Positions 26,110 to 35,514 of a DNA stretch of 64,000 nucleotides are shown piece by piece. The translations under genes and the position numbers were made by a program. The notes beneath the pieces were generated by a model. It saw only the letters and a program-made list of their open reading frames with translations, was not told the origin of the DNA and ran no database searches. Origin of the DNA: Arthrobacter ipis (lineage in GTDB: Bacteria; Actinomycetota; Actinomycetes; Actinomycetales; Micrococcaceae); NCBI RefSeq assembly GCF_014694315.1, contig NZ_JAAOXD010000003.1, positions 526,929 to 590,928 of the forward strand, written 5' to 3'. Each line of letters opens with the position of its first letter. Position 1 is the stretch's first letter.

Positions 26110-27599
26110 GTGCCCCTCTGGGTGTGCCCCCGGCCGGCGCCGACGCCGGCGGCCGCGCCGCCCCCGGATTTCCGGGGGCATCGGCTTCCCGCGCCGCGCT
26201 CGCAGAGACTGCCGGGCGGCGGCGTGCGGCCCGGGTCCTGGACGCGGGACTTCTCGAAACCGTCCGCGAGTCGGTCATGGCCGATGCCGGGCCGGTGACC
26301 CCGTCACGGGTGGCGGCAGCGGTGCAGGCCACCGGGAAGCTGCTCGGCACAGCCGGTTCCCTCGCCGCCGCTGAACGCATCAGCGCTGAGCTCAATGGCC
26401 TCGGGCCGCTGCAGCACCTGGTCCGGGACCCGTCGGTCACGGACATCTTCGTGAACGCCCCGGACTCCGTCTGGCTGGACAGGGGCCGCGGCATCGAACG
26501 GACAACCGTGACCTTCGCAGGGGAGGCCCAGCTCAGGGCCCTTGCCGCCAGACTGGTGGGATCGGGCGGCAGGCGGCTCGACGACGGGTCGCCGTGCGTG
26601 GATGTGCGGCTCGAGGGCGGCTACCGGGTCCATGCCGTCCTGCCGCCCATCTCGGCGGCCGGCACGCTGCTCAGCATCAGGATCCGGCGGGAACAGGTCT
26701 TCACCATGGGCGAGCTCCGGGACGGGGGGATGTTCGGGGCGCTGGTTCAATGCGTTCTGGAACGCATGGTGGAGCAGCGGCTGAGCTTCCTGGTCAGCGG
26801 AGCAACCGGCTCCGGAAAGACGACTCTCCTGTCCACCCTGCTGGGGCTCTGCCATCCGGGGGAGCGGCTGGTCCTGATCGAGGACGCCTCGGAGTTGAAC
26901 CCGGTGCACCCGCACGTGGTCTCGCTGGAGTCGCGGCATGGCAACCTCGAGGGAGGCGGCGCCGTGGACCTCGGGGAACTCGTTCGGCAGGCCCTGAGGA
27001 TGCGGCCGGACCGCCTGATTGTGGGAGAGTGCCGGGGTGCCGAGGTGCGCGAACTCCTGACGGCCATGAACACGGGCCACACCGGAGGCGGCGGCACCAT
27101 CCACGCCAACGCCGCAGGTGCGGTTCCGGCCCGGCTCACCGCTCTCGGAGCCCTGGCTGGGCTGGGGCAGGATGCGGTCCGGCTGCAGGTTGCCAGCGCC
27201 CTTGATGTGGTGGTGCATGTGGCCCGGTCGAGGCAGGGACGCTACGTCGCGTGCGTCGGCGTCCTGGCCGAGCGGCCGGGTGGTCTCGACGTCGCCGTAG
27301 CCCTGGACGTTTCAACCGGCAGGCCGGTTCCCGGGCCGGCGTGGGAGATCCTTGCCCAGCGACTGGCCCTCGATCCGGGCTTAGCCCTGGAGGCAGGCAC
27401 ACTCCCCAATGCAAGCGCTGGCCACGTAGGCGGCTCCATCCCTGCCGGCAACTCCGGCCCCGCACCCAATGCCCGCTTGGCCGGGCCACCGGCTGGCGGG
27501 CCGGAGCAGTCGCTGCCGCGGGCGGAAGCAGTCTCATCGGGACAGGCCGGTCCGGGGATCACGAGTGAAAAACGCGGAGCCCGCAGGGCAGCAGCATGA
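26106..27599 (+). CDS. tadA: Tad secretion ATPase TadA (CpaF family)
   Basis: A 497-residue hexameric secretion ATPase powering assembly of Flp-type pili. Walker A is GATGSGKTT (232-240), Walker B RLIVGECRG (303-311) and the His box TIHAN (331-335), with the ASELNP arginine-rich region before them. Residues 400-497 form a variable Gly/Pro-rich tail. The GTG at 26106 overlaps the ssd stop codon (GTGA), indicating coupling. The next gene, tadB, again overlaps by four bases. Confidence 0.95.
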   Translation: MSAPLGVPPAGADAGGRAAPGFPGASASRAALAETAGRRRAARVLDAGLLETVRESVMADAGPVTPSRVAAAVQATGKLLGTAGSLAAAERISAELNGLGPLQHLVRDPSVTDIFVNAPDSVWLDRGRGIERTTVTFAGEAQLRALAARLVGSGGRRLDDGSPCVDVRLEGGYRVHAVLPPISAAGTLLSIRIRREQVFTMGELRDGGMFGALVQCVLERMVEQRLSFLVSGATGSGKTTLLSTLLGLCHPGERLVLIEDASELNPVHPHVVSLESRHGNLEGGGAVDLGELVRQALRMRPDRLIVGECRGAEVRELLTAMNTGHTGGGGTIHANAAGAVPARLTALGALAGLGQDAVRLQVASALDVVVHVARSRQGRYVACVGVLAERPGGLDVAVALDVSTGRPVPGPAWEILAQRLALDPGLALEAGTLPNASAGHVGGSIPAGNSGPAPNARLAGPPAGGPEQSLPRAEAVSSGQAGPGITSEKRGARRAAA

Positions 27600-28399
27600 C
27601 CGCGGTCTTTGTTGGCGTACTGGCGCTTGCCGCGTGGCTGATCCTGAGCCCCGCGCGTGGGCCACTTCGACGGGCACGCAGCGCCTTCGGCCTCGGTGGC
27701 GCAACCGGCGGCGGTGTTCGCCGCAGCGGCAGGCCTGCCAAGACGGGCCGGGGCGAGTTGGGCCTCGCCTGGGGCCGCCGCAAGGAGATCACCGTGTCCC
27801 TAACGGTTGTGGTTCAGCAACTGGCTGCCCTGCTGAAGGGTGGCCGGTCTCCTTCGCGCCTGTGGGACGAACTGTGGCAGCTCTACGTGGAGCAGGCGTC
27901 CGCAGATGACGACGCCCGCCAGCCACGGCTCAGCCCCGGATCGGCCGCCGTACTGTCGGCCGCCCGGGGAGCAGCCCTGCGGGGAGCGCCGGTGGCGGAC
28001 GCAATACGGTCAGCAAGTTCGCCCGCCCGTTACGGAGCCGGTGGCCGAGAGCCGCGGATCTGGGCTGAGTTGGCAGCCTGCTTCGACATAGCGGCAGCCA
28101 GCGGCTGTCCGCTGGCTGACGTCCTGACTCGCTTTGCGGCTCAGCTGGAGGTTGAGGACGACGCTGAAGCAGCCCGGCAGACGGCGCTCGCCGGACCGAA
28201 GGCGACCGTGGCACTTCTGACCTGGCTCCCTCTGCTGGGACTGGGACTGGGTGTCTGCCTAGGCGTGGACCCGCTGGCGATGTTGCTGGGCACGCCGTTC
28301 GGGATGGCTGCGCTGGTCGCGGGCATCGGACTGACCGTTGCTGGCCGCATTTGGTCCGCGAGGCTTGTCCGGGCAGCGGCCGGCGAGGCTGCGCCATGA
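27596..28399 (+). CDS. tadB: Tad inner-membrane protein TadB (type II secretion F domain)
   Basis: A 267-residue membrane protein with an N-terminal helix (about 2-18), a cytoplasmic T2SF domain (about 60-185) and two C-terminal helices (about 200-240). It is expected to form the inner-membrane platform with TadC, driven by TadA. The ATG at 27596 overlaps the tadA stop codon. Sequence conservation is low, as is normal for actinobacterial TadB, so the assignment rests partly on position between tadA and tadC. Confidence 0.88.
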   Translation: MTAVFVGVLALAAWLILSPARGPLRRARSAFGLGGATGGGVRRSGRPAKTGRGELGLAWGRRKEITVSLTVVVQQLAALLKGGRSPSRLWDELWQLYVEQASADDDARQPRLSPGSAAVLSAARGAALRGAPVADAIRSASSPARYGAGGREPRIWAELAACFDIAAASGCPLADVLTRFAAQLEVEDDAEAARQTALAGPKATVALLTWLPLLGLGLGVCLGVDPLAMLLGTPFGMAALVAGIGLTVAGRIWSARLVRAAAGEAAP

Positions 28400-28442
28400 T
28401 GACCCGCCAGCCGGGCCGCCGCTGCATGACCGGACCTGCCCA

Positions 28443-29057
28443 ATGAGCGGATCGGTTCTGGCCGCTGCCCTTATCTTCCTGGCACTGGCTGCCGCCGCAG
28501 GCCTCGCTTTTAGTCGAACGGCGCACGGGAGATCAGGGCTCCTCCGCCAGCGCGGCGGGTCAGCGGGCGACGGTATTGCGGATGGGGACGATGACTCCCA
28601 AGATCGGGCAGGGCAGTCCCCGGGATTGCGGGATATCGCCATGATGCTCGAGCTGATTGCCGCCATGCTCCATGCGGGTGCGGGTATCGGACGAGCCCTG
28701 GAACTGGTGGCCGCCGCGGCCGCACCCGAGTACGGCCGCACCCTGCGGCCGGTCGTGGGAGCCATGGCCATTGGTGCCGACTGGGAGACGGCATGGCGGA
28801 GTGCAGACGTGCGCTCGCCGGGGATACTGGCCCTGCGCGACGCCTTGGGCTTCGCCGCGCTGACTGGTGCCCCGTCGTCGTCCATCCTTTATGCCCAGGC
28901 GGCCAGAATGAGGCGGGAACACTTCCGGGCCGCGGAGAAGCGCGCGGCCTCCCTTGGAGTCAAGCTGGTGGTTCCGCTGGGGCTGTGTTCGCTGCCGGCC
29001 TTCATATGCCTCGGAGTCGTTCCAGTGCTGCTCGCCCTGATCCCCTCGGGCAGCTGA
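28443..29057 (+). CDS. tadC: Tad inner-membrane protein TadC (type II secretion F domain)
   Basis: A 204-residue protein: N-terminal helix (about 5-22), a T2SF domain with LRDIAMMLELIAAMLHAGAG, and a C-terminal helix pair ending in VPLGLCSLPAFICLGVVPV. Partner of TadB in the pilus platform. It starts 43 bases after tadB; the ATG at 28443 has only a weak ribosome binding site. The 251-base gap after it probably carries a separate promoter for the pilin-like genes, allowing them higher expression. Confidence 0.88.
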   Translation: MSGSVLAAALIFLALAAAAGLAFSRTAHGRSGLLRQRGGSAGDGIADGDDDSQDRAGQSPGLRDIAMMLELIAAMLHAGAGIGRALELVAAAAAPEYGRTLRPVVGAMAIGADWETAWRSADVRSPGILALRDALGFAALTGAPSSSILYAQAARMRREHFRAAEKRAASLGVKLVVPLGLCSLPAFICLGVVPVLLALIPSGS

Positions 29058-29071
29058 GTCCCCACAGGCAG

Positions 29072-29085
29072 CTGTACTTTTCGCG
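29072..29085. repeat. Single copy of a dispersed 14-bp motif
   Basis: CTGTACTTTTCGCG, identical to the two tandem copies at 38419-38446. It lies 15 bases after the tadC stop codon. Here it has no hairpin partner. Confidence 0.6.
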
Positions 29086-29308
29086 CTGGCATCTATGCTT
29101 CGCTGCCATGCATCACCGCTCCCTCGTATTTGGGCACAGCCGCGCGGGCAGACTGCGTGCGGCCGCGCGGATACACCGGTACTCTCCCTCCACATGCGGC
29201 CGACTGGTCGCTTTTCCACTTAGGGAAGGTCGAGCCTTACCGGTTCGGGCGGCGGACGGGAGAGTCGATTGCACCGGCAACTCGCCGGGACTCCAGAAAG
29301 GAAAATTC

Positions 29309-29596
29309 ATGTCCCTCAACCACCACACCACGGGTGAAACCGCCCGGCCCTTGCGCCACGACTCCGAAGAAGCCGATGTGCTGGAGATCTACCCGGGAGC
29401 CAGCATGGCGCCGCGGGTTAAGCCACGGCCACGTAGGCGTCTGATGGGCTCGGAAGCCGGCATGGCGACTGCCGAATATGCCATCGCCACGCTGGCGGCC
29501 GTAGGCTTCGCCGGGATCCTGGTGTTCATCCTGCGAAGCGACGAAGTCCGTGGCTTCCTGCTCAACCTGATCCGTACGGCGCTGGCCCTGCCGTGA
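29309..29596 (+). CDS. DUF4244 protein, pilin-like component of the Tad locus
   Basis: A 95-residue protein with a hydrophilic N-terminal half and GSEAGMATAEYAIATLAAVG followed by a single hydrophobic helix (about residues 52-80). The Gly-Met-Ala-Thr-Ala-Glu-Tyr segment resembles the processing site and glutamate of Flp-type prepilins, so this may be the pilin; that is inference. It corresponds in position to M. tuberculosis Rv3656c. The ATG at 29309 has AAAGGA upstream, and the gene overlaps the following TadE gene by four bases. Confidence 0.85.
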   Translation: MSLNHHTTGETARPLRHDSEEADVLEIYPGASMAPRVKPRPRRRLMGSEAGMATAEYAIATLAAVGFAGILVFILRSDEVRGFLLNLIRTALALP

Positions 29597-30144
29597 CACC
29601 CGCTCCGCAGACCCTTACGGCGGCCGGACTTGTGTCCTGCCGGCAGCACAGGAACCCAACCGGAGATGAGGCTGGCAGCCGCGGACAGGGGAAGGCCCGC
29701 GGCGCCGAGAGCCATCACGGGAACAGCCATGGCGCGGTGACCGCTGAGTTTGCGGTCGCTCTTCCGGCGGTCCTGCTGCTCCTGGCGATGCTGCTGGCGG
29801 GGTCTGCGGCGGGGATCACCCAGCTGCGGCTGGAGGATGCCGCCCGGGCTGGCGCCAGAGCACTCGCGAGGGGTGAGGATCCCGCTGCCGTCGACGGTAT
29901 CGTCCGGAAGCTGGCAGGCCCTTCGGCCTCGTCGGCAGTGGTGCCCGGCGGCGAATGGATGAGCATCACAGTGTCTGGCCGGGCGGCGGGACCCCTGGGA
30001 CGCATGGTGCCGTGGACGCTGACCGCCAGGGCCGAGGCACGCAGCGAAATGGCATCATCGGCGCCGACCGCGGGAACCGTCCGGAAGGCGCAGGCAGCAC
30101 CGGCCGAGCTTGGTCTAGGCGTTCCTGCCCGGCGGCCTCTGTGA
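29593..30144 (+). CDS. TadE-family pseudopilin
   Basis: A 183-residue protein with a hydrophilic N-terminus, the TadE signature GAVTAEFAVALPAVLLLLA (about residues 47-65) and an extracytoplasmic domain. TadE proteins are minor pilins processed by a prepilin peptidase. The GTG at 29593 overlaps the stop codon of the DUF4244 gene (GTGA). It is the equivalent of Rv3655c by position. The C-terminus is Ala/Pro-rich. Confidence 0.88.
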   Translation: MTPAPQTLTAAGLVSCRQHRNPTGDEAGSRGQGKARGAESHHGNSHGAVTAEFAVALPAVLLLLAMLLAGSAAGITQLRLEDAARAGARALARGEDPAAVDGIVRKLAGPSASSAVVPGGEWMSITVSGRAAGPLGRMVPWTLTARAEARSEMASSAPTAGTVRKAQAAPAELGLGVPARRPL

Positions 30145-30536
30145 ACCGGCGGCACAAACAGCCCCTCGGCCAGCGCAGGAATCCGGTGCTGGGAGTCGGA
30201 TCCGAACGCGGATCTGGCACTGTGCTGGCCGCGGGGCTCGGCTTGGTGCTTGTCATGGTCATGTCACTGCTCCTCCTGCTGGCACAGGCTTCGGCGGCGG
30301 CGTCCAGGGCCGCCGCCGCGGCCGACCTCGCCGCTTTGGCCGCGGCTGACGCGCTCCGTGGTGTTTCAGCGGGGGAGCCCTGCCTCGTGGCTGCCGCGGT
30401 GGCTGCCCGCCACAAAGCAACGCTCACCAGCTGCACCGCCGGAGGCGACCAGTCCGTCGAAGTCAGTACCGAACTGCCCGCTGGACCCCTCCTCGGCGTC
30501 GCCACCGGCCGTGCCAGGGCGGGACCTCCGCCCTGA
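30141..30536 (+). CDS. TadE-like protein, Rv3654c family
   Basis: A 131-residue protein with RGSGTVLAAGLGLVLVMVM, one hydrophobic helix (about 30-52), then an Ala-rich helix and a small Cys-containing domain (Cys79 and Cys95). It belongs to the 'helicase/secretion neighbourhood TadE-like' family. The reading frame is open 62 codons further upstream inside tadE, but the GTG at 30141 overlapping the TadE stop (GTGA) fits the coupling seen throughout the operon. It is the last gene of the Tad operon and converges on the helicase gene. Confidence 0.85.
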   Translation: MNRRHKQPLGQRRNPVLGVGSERGSGTVLAAGLGLVLVMVMSLLLLLAQASAAASRAAAAADLAALAAADALRGVSAGEPCLVAAAVAARHKATLTSCTAGGDQSVEVSTELPAGPLLGVATGRARAGPPP

Positions 30537-30573
30537 CATAGGCGCGGCTCGTCACGCGGACCGTGTTCGTTCC

Positions 30574-32970
30574 CTAGACCGCGTTCGGCGCCGCCGCGTC
30601 CGTCCAGGAATCCTGTGGCGCTGCCGCGTCCCGCGCGTCCTTCAGCAGGACATCGATCAGCGCGACGGCGGCGTCCTTGTCCAACGGGTTGTTCTTGTTG
30701 CCGCATTTCGGGGACTGGACGCAGGAAGGGCAACCTGATTCGCACTCGCAGGCCTCGATCGCGTCCCGCGTGGCCGAGAGCCACACCTTGGCTTTCTCGA
30801 AGCCCCGCTCGGCAAATCCAGCGCCGCCGGGGTGCCCGTCGTACACGAAAATCGTCGGCACACCGGTGTCCGCATGGATTGCGGTCGAAACCCCGCCGAT
30901 GTCCCAGCGGTCGCTCGAGGCAACCAGCGGCAGCAGTCCGATGGCGGCGTGCTCGGCCGCGTGAAGGGCTCCGGGGAACTGCGCCTCGATAAGTCCGGCG
31001 CCTGTGAGCGACCGGTTCTCCACCACAAACCACACGGCCTTCGTAAACAGGTCCCTGGCTCCCAGTTCGAGGGGTTCCTCGCCCAGGACTTCATTCGAAA
31101 TCAGGGCCTTCCGCTGAAAGGAGACCACTTGCGTTGTGACCTTGACGTCACCGAAGTGCACGGCGACATCGCCCCACTGCTCCGTCCGCTGGGTCTCGAG
31201 TACCTCGATCTGCGTGATGTCCCGGGCAGTCGTGTAGTAGTCGGGGTTGGCCCGGCGTACCACCACGCAGTGATCGTCCTCGTTCAGGTCCTCCACCACG
31301 TAGCTGGCGCCCTGATGGACGTACACGGCGCCCGTGTGCGCTTGGTAGTGCGTCTGCGGCGAATCCATGGTTCCCAGCAGCGAGCCCGTGTCGGCATCCA
31401 CGATGCTCACCGGGCCGCCGCCGTCGGCCCGCAGGTTCACCATGGCGGCCGCGCTCTGCGGGTGGGTCCAGAACCAGCCGGCCGGGCGCCGCCGCAGGTA
31501 CCCCTGTGCCACCAGCTGCCCAAGGAGTTTTTCTGCAGTGGCTCCGAACAGCGGCAGCTCGGCCACGCCGAGGGGGAGCTCAGCGGCGGCGGCACAGAGG
31601 TGCGGCCCCAGGACATAGGGGTTGGACGGATCAAACACCGTCGCCTCAACGGACACATCGAAGATGGCTTCCGGATGATTGACCAAGTAGGTGTCCAGCG
31701 GATCATCGCTGGCCACGAAGGCGGCGATGGCGTCCTGTCCGGCGCGGCCCGCCCGGCCGATCTGCTGGAAAAGGGACGCCCTAGTGCCGGGCCAGCCGGC
31801 CACCAGCACTGCGTCGAGCCCCGAGATGTCGATGCCCAGTTCGAGAGCCGAAGTACTCGAAATGCCCAGCAACTGCCCGGTCCGCAACGCCCTTTCCAAG
31901 GCGCGGCGTTCCTCCGGGAGGTATCCGGAGCGGTAGGCCGCCACCCGCTGCGGCAGGCTTGGGTCGACTTCGTCCAGGAGTCGCTTGGTGATGGAAGAGA
32001 TGGTCTCGGCGCCGCGCCTGGATTTGATGAAAGCGATGGTCCGGATCCGTGACGAAACCAGGTTCGCGAGAAGGTCGGCGGTCTCGGCCACCGCCGTCCG
32101 GCGTTCCTTGGCCCCGTTTTCGCCGCGCACCTCGCTGAGCGCGGGTTCCCAGAACGCCACCGTCGTGGACCCGTGCGGCGAGGAGTCTTCCGAGACTGCC
32201 TGGACGGCGGCACCAATGAGCCGGCCAAAGGACTTTTCCGGTTCGGAAGCGGTGGCGGACGCCGCGATGAACACCGGCCCGGCGGAGCTGCCATCGGCCG
32301 CGTAGTAAGCGCAGATACGCCGCAGCCGGCGCATCAGGTTGGCCACATGGGAGCCAAAGACACCACGGTAGCTGTGCGCCTCGTCCACGATCACGTAGCG
32401 CAGGCGGCGGAAGAACCCCGCCCACCAGGCATGGTTCGGCAGGATGCCGAAGTGCAGCATGTCGGGGTTGGCCAGAATGAAGTTTGCGTGGTCCCGGATC
32501 CAGCGGCGGGAGGCCTGGTCGGTGTCGCCGTCGTAGGTTTCAGCCCGGACGGTGGGCAGATTCAGGGACCGGATGGCCGCAAGCTGGTCAGCAGCCAGCG
32601 CCTTGGTGGGGGAGAGGTAGAGCGTCACCGCGCCGTCGTCGTGGATTTTTCCGGGGTCCGACAGGACGCGTAATTCGGACCGGTGAATCGCATCCAGCGC
32701 CGGCAGTTGGTAGGCCAGGGATTTCCCGGACGCCGTCCCGGTTGCAATCACCACGTGTCCGCCGCCGTGGGCGATGTCCGCCGCCCGGATCTGATGCCGG
32801 TAGGGCTGGTGGATGCCGAGTTTGCCGTAGGCCGCGACAAGGTCCGGGTGTGCCCAGGCCGGCCACGGTTCGTGCACGGCGTTGCGGGCCGGAATGGTCC
32901 GCACATGCCGAAGCTGCTCCGGGTCCGGGCCGCGGCCCAGCAACGGAATCAGCGAGTCATGGGGGTTCAC
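30574..32970 (-). CDS. DEAH-box helicase with C-terminal Cys cluster (helicase/secretion neighbourhood)
   Basis: A 798-residue superfamily 2 helicase. Walker A is ATGTASGKS (76-84) and the DEAH box is VDEAHSYRG (196-199); the second RecA domain carries the QxxGRxGR motif QQIGRAGRAG. The C-terminal MrfA/DUF1998-like domain ends with five cysteines (741, 743, 747, 750, 756) that could bind iron-sulfur or zinc. MrfA of Bacillus, a relative, works in mitomycin repair. Its presence beside Tad genes is conserved across Actinobacteria, so far unexplained. The GTG at 32970 is the best start; no strong ribosome binding site precedes it. Confidence 0.93.
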   Translation of the reverse strand: MNPHDSLIPLLGRGPDPEQLRHVRTIPARNAVHEPWPAWAHPDLVAAYGKLGIHQPYRHQIRAADIAHGGGHVVIATGTASGKSLAYQLPALDAIHRSELRVLSDPGKIHDDGAVTLYLSPTKALAADQLAAIRSLNLPTVRAETYDGDTDQASRRWIRDHANFILANPDMLHFGILPNHAWWAGFFRRLRYVIVDEAHSYRGVFGSHVANLMRRLRRICAYYAADGSSAGPVFIAASATASEPEKSFGRLIGAAVQAVSEDSSPHGSTTVAFWEPALSEVRGENGAKERRTAVAETADLLANLVSSRIRTIAFIKSRRGAETISSITKRLLDEVDPSLPQRVAAYRSGYLPEERRALERALRTGQLLGISSTSALELGIDISGLDAVLVAGWPGTRASLFQQIGRAGRAGQDAIAAFVASDDPLDTYLVNHPEAIFDVSVEATVFDPSNPYVLGPHLCAAAAELPLGVAELPLFGATAEKLLGQLVAQGYLRRRPAGWFWTHPQSAAAMVNLRADGGGPVSIVDADTGSLLGTMDSPQTHYQAHTGAVYVHQGASYVVEDLNEDDHCVVVRRANPDYYTTARDITQIEVLETQRTEQWGDVAVHFGDVKVTTQVVSFQRKALISNEVLGEEPLELGARDLFTKAVWFVVENRSLTGAGLIEAQFPGALHAAEHAAIGLLPLVASSDRWDIGGVSTAIHADTGVPTIFVYDGHPGGAGFAERGFEKAKVWLSATRDAIEACECESGCPSCVQSPKCGNKNNPLDKDAAVALIDVLLKDARDAAAPQDSWTDAAAPNAV

Positions 32971-33093
32971 CCCAACATTGTTTCATCCGGGCAAAAATCG
33001 CCGGCGCCGAACAGCGAACCCGCACAGAACGGCGATATCGCACACGCCTGCTGGCCCGGGACAGAACCCGGCAGGGGCATATGCAGGGGAGGG

Positions 33094-33786
33094 TCAGACC
33101 ACGGAGAGGTCGGAGCCCTCATCAGAGGCGGAGAGCATCAGGACGTGGCACACCGAGGACCAGCCCAGGTGCGAATACAGCTTCTGCCCGTCCAGGGACG
33201 CCAGCAGGAGGCCGTCCTCCACATCGTGCGAAAACGCCTGCGCCGCCAGCGCCTTCATGATGAAGCTGCCCAGGCCCCGGCGCTGGAAGGAGGGTTCGGT
33301 GACGATTTTGTCGAACACGGCAGTGCCGTTGATGACCATCACGCGGCCGCTCACGGCCAGCGTGTCGCCGGATCGTACTTCGGCAAAGTGGACGCCCTCG
33401 GACTCCCACGTTTTCAGGGACAGGTCGTCGTCCGAGAGCCACGGGTCCTCGGAATCCTGGGTCTCCATGTCCACGACCATCATGGTCTGGGACGCTGACG
33501 TGGCGTTGAGGTTGTGTTGTTCAGCCAGGAGCTTGTAGCGCCCCACATCGTTGGTCAGGATGGTCAGGACCCGCTTGGGGGCCTCGGCAGTCTTTGCCGC
33601 CAGGTCCGCGAACTCGGCGTCCGTCGGATCAGAGGCGAAGTATTCCCAGTCCCCGGTCGTGTCCGCTCGCAGGGCGGCGGGGAACCGTCCCTCGGTGCGC
33701 GTCTCATAGCCCCGGCAACCAGCCCAACCGGCTACCCAGACTTCAAGCAGATGAGTGATGTCTCCAACCATGGCTTCTGGCGTCAT
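33094..33786 (-). CDS. GNAT-family N-acetyltransferase
   Basis: About 230 residues. The C-terminal half has the acetyl-CoA-binding motif PSFQRRGLGSFIMKALA, followed by AFSHDVEDGLLLASLDGQKL and YSHLGWS, typical of GNAT. The N-terminal half holds an additional alpha/beta region with a GWAGCRGYE segment. The start is uncertain: ATG at 33786 is preferred, while ATGs at 33813 and 33819 are in frame; none has a good ribosome binding site. Substrate unknown. Monocistronic, and divergent from trhO. Confidence 0.85.
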   Translation of the reverse strand: MTPEAMVGDITHLLEVWVAGWAGCRGYETRTEGRFPAALRADTTGDWEYFASDPTDAEFADLAAKTAEAPKRVLTILTNDVGRYKLLAEQHNLNATSASQTMMVVDMETQDSEDPWLSDDDLSLKTWESEGVHFAEVRSGDTLAVSGRVMVINGTAVFDKIVTEPSFQRRGLGSFIMKALAAQAFSHDVEDGLLLASLDGQKLYSHLGWSSVCHVLMLSASDEGSDLSVV

Positions 33787-33910
33787 GTGATGAGAGTATT
33801 CCAGCGCTGTCATAAGCAACAGGGCTTGGGCGCTTGCTTATGCAATTGTGATAGGACGCTCTTCCCGGGTCCGAATCCGTCCCCGCCGGCCACCAAGTAC
33901 CCTTAAATAC

Positions 33911-34804
33911 GTGGCTTTGAACCGAATCGTACTCTTTTACGGCTTTACTCCCATCGCAGACCCGGACGCTGTTCGGCTCTGGCAGCGTGCCCTGTGCGAA
34001 AAGCTCGGCCTGACGGGACGGATCCTCATCTCCAAGGACGGCATCAACGCCACGGTCGGCGGGGAGATCGGGGCCGTCAAGCAGTACGTGAAAACTACCC
34101 GTGAATACCGGGGCTTCCACGGCATCGACGTCAAGTGGTCCGACGGCGGCGCGGAGGACTTCCCCCGACTGAGCGTCAAGGTCCGCGACGAGATCGTCTC
34201 GTTCGGTGCGCCCGGCGAACTGAAGGTGGACGATAACGGCGTCGTGGGAGGCGGGACGCATCTGTTGCCCGAGGAACTCCACGAACTCGTCGACGCTAGG
34301 AAGGCCAGCGGCCAGGACGTCGTGTTCTTTGACGGCCGCAACGCCTTTGAAGCGCAGATCGGCAAGTTCAAGGACGCCGTTGTCCCTGACGTCGCCACCA
34401 CCCACGACTTCATCACCGAGCTCGACTCCGGCAAGTACGATCACCTCAAGGACCAGCCCGTCGTCACGTACTGCACGGGAGGCATCCGCTGCGAGGTGCT
34501 GTCCAGCCTCATGGTGAACCGCGGCTTCAAAGAGGTGTACCAGCTGGACGGCGGCATCGTGCGCTACGGCGAAAAGTTCAAGGACCAGGGCCTCTGGGAA
34601 GGCTCCCTGTACGTCTTCGACAAGCGCATGCACCTCGAGTTCAGCGAGGATGCCAAGACCATCGGCGAGTGTGTCCGGTGCCAGGCGCCCACAAGCAAGT
34701 TCGAGAACTGCTCGAACCCGAGTTGCCGCACGCTCACCCTGTACTGCGCCGGGTGCGCGGCCCACCCGGAGACGCTGCGCTGCCCGGACGGCTGCGCCGC
34801 CTGA
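33911..34804 (+). CDS. trhO: tRNA uridine-34 hydroxylase, rhodanese-like (TrhO/YceA)
   Basis: A 297-residue protein. An N-terminal acylphosphatase-like domain (about 1-95, [12 protein letters not shown]) precedes a rhodanese domain with active Cys188 in [10 protein letters not shown], and a Cys-rich C-terminus. The TrhO family makes 5-hydroxyuridine at tRNA position 34 by an oxygen-dependent route; older names are UPF0176 or YceA. The GTG at 33911 is chosen because the protein family begins just there ([11 protein letters not shown]); no clear ribosome binding site is seen. Confidence 0.92.
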   Translation: MALNRIVLFYGFTPIADPDAVRLWQRALCEKLGLTGRILISKDGINATVGGEIGAVKQYVKTTREYRGFHGIDVKWSDGGAEDFPRLSVKVRDEIVSFGAPGELKVDDNGVVGGGTHLLPEELHELVDARKASGQDVVFFDGRNAFEAQIGKFKDAVVPDVATTHDFITELDSGKYDHLKDQPVVTYCTGGIRCEVLSSLMVNRGFKEVYQLDGGIVRYGEKFKDQGLWEGSLYVFDKRMHLEFSEDAKTIGECVRCQAPTSKFENCSNPSCRTLTLYCAGCAAHPETLRCPDGCAA

Positions 34805-34832
34805 ACTGCAGGACGGCTGGAAAGCCGTTGCG

Positions 34833-35393
34833 TCAGATCCGGCTGATCCGATAGGCGAAATTCGCGTCCGAGCGCACCTCCACCGTCACCCGAAGCACGG
34901 AGTCCTCGGACAGGTGCACCACATTGACGCGGGACGTGCCGCAACGGAGGCTCAGGTCAACCAAAGCGAACTCGGCGTCGCGGACTGTGAATGAGACCCG
35001 CCGCTCGCTCCGGCAGGCAAGGGTGAGGGAGTACGTGCCGCTCGGCAGTTGGCCGGTGGACTCCGTCTTGCTGTGTCCCCTCTCAACGCTGCCGTAGTTC
35101 GTCTTGAAAACCTGTCCCTCGGCGTCAGGCATGACTTCCTTCGCCCATTCGGTGAGCTCCTCGCCCGAGACCGGCACGTTTTCCAGCGGGTCCCGGGGCA
35201 AGACGGGATCCGTCACCACAGGGGCGTCTGGAAGCTCGCCCCGGCCGTCGTCATAGTTGTATTCACAGCCGCCCAGGACGGCGGCAACCAGCACAAGGAA
35301 AAGCACGACGGCGGCTGCCGGCGCCCGCAGCCAAAGCGTGCGTTGCGCCCGCCCCAGGAAACGATGCGCGGAGGCCATCCGCACCGTGGGCAT
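34833..35393 (-). CDS. Putative lipoprotein A, unknown function
   Basis: A 186-residue secreted protein. A basic N-terminus and hydrophobic stretch end in a lipobox-like AVLGGC (Cys43), so it is probably a membrane-anchored lipoprotein. The C-terminal half is a beta-rich domain with two cysteines: GTYSLTLACRSERRVSFTV and LSLRCGTSRVNVVHL. The same pattern recurs in the lipoprotein encoded at 35515-35958, suggesting the two are diverged paralogues. ATG at 35393 or 35378 are both possible. I cannot assign a function. Confidence 0.75.
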   Translation of the reverse strand: MPTVRMASAHRFLGRAQRTLWLRAPAAAVVLFLVLVAAVLGGCEYNYDDGRGELPDAPVVTDPVLPRDPLENVPVSGEELTEWAKEVMPDAEGQVFKTNYGSVERGHSKTESTGQLPSGTYSLTLACRSERRVSFTVRDAEFALVDLSLRCGTSRVNVVHLSEDSVLRVTVEVRSDANFAYRISRI

Positions 35394-35514
35394 ACCCCGA
35401 CTTTAGGCCTGCCGGAGGCGCCGGTACAGATGGCAATCTGCGGCGAGAAAAAATTATGCCGCGCTGTCCCGGAGCTGCGGGTTCATGCGGCTCCGGCGCG
35501 ATTGGGGCCCCGGA

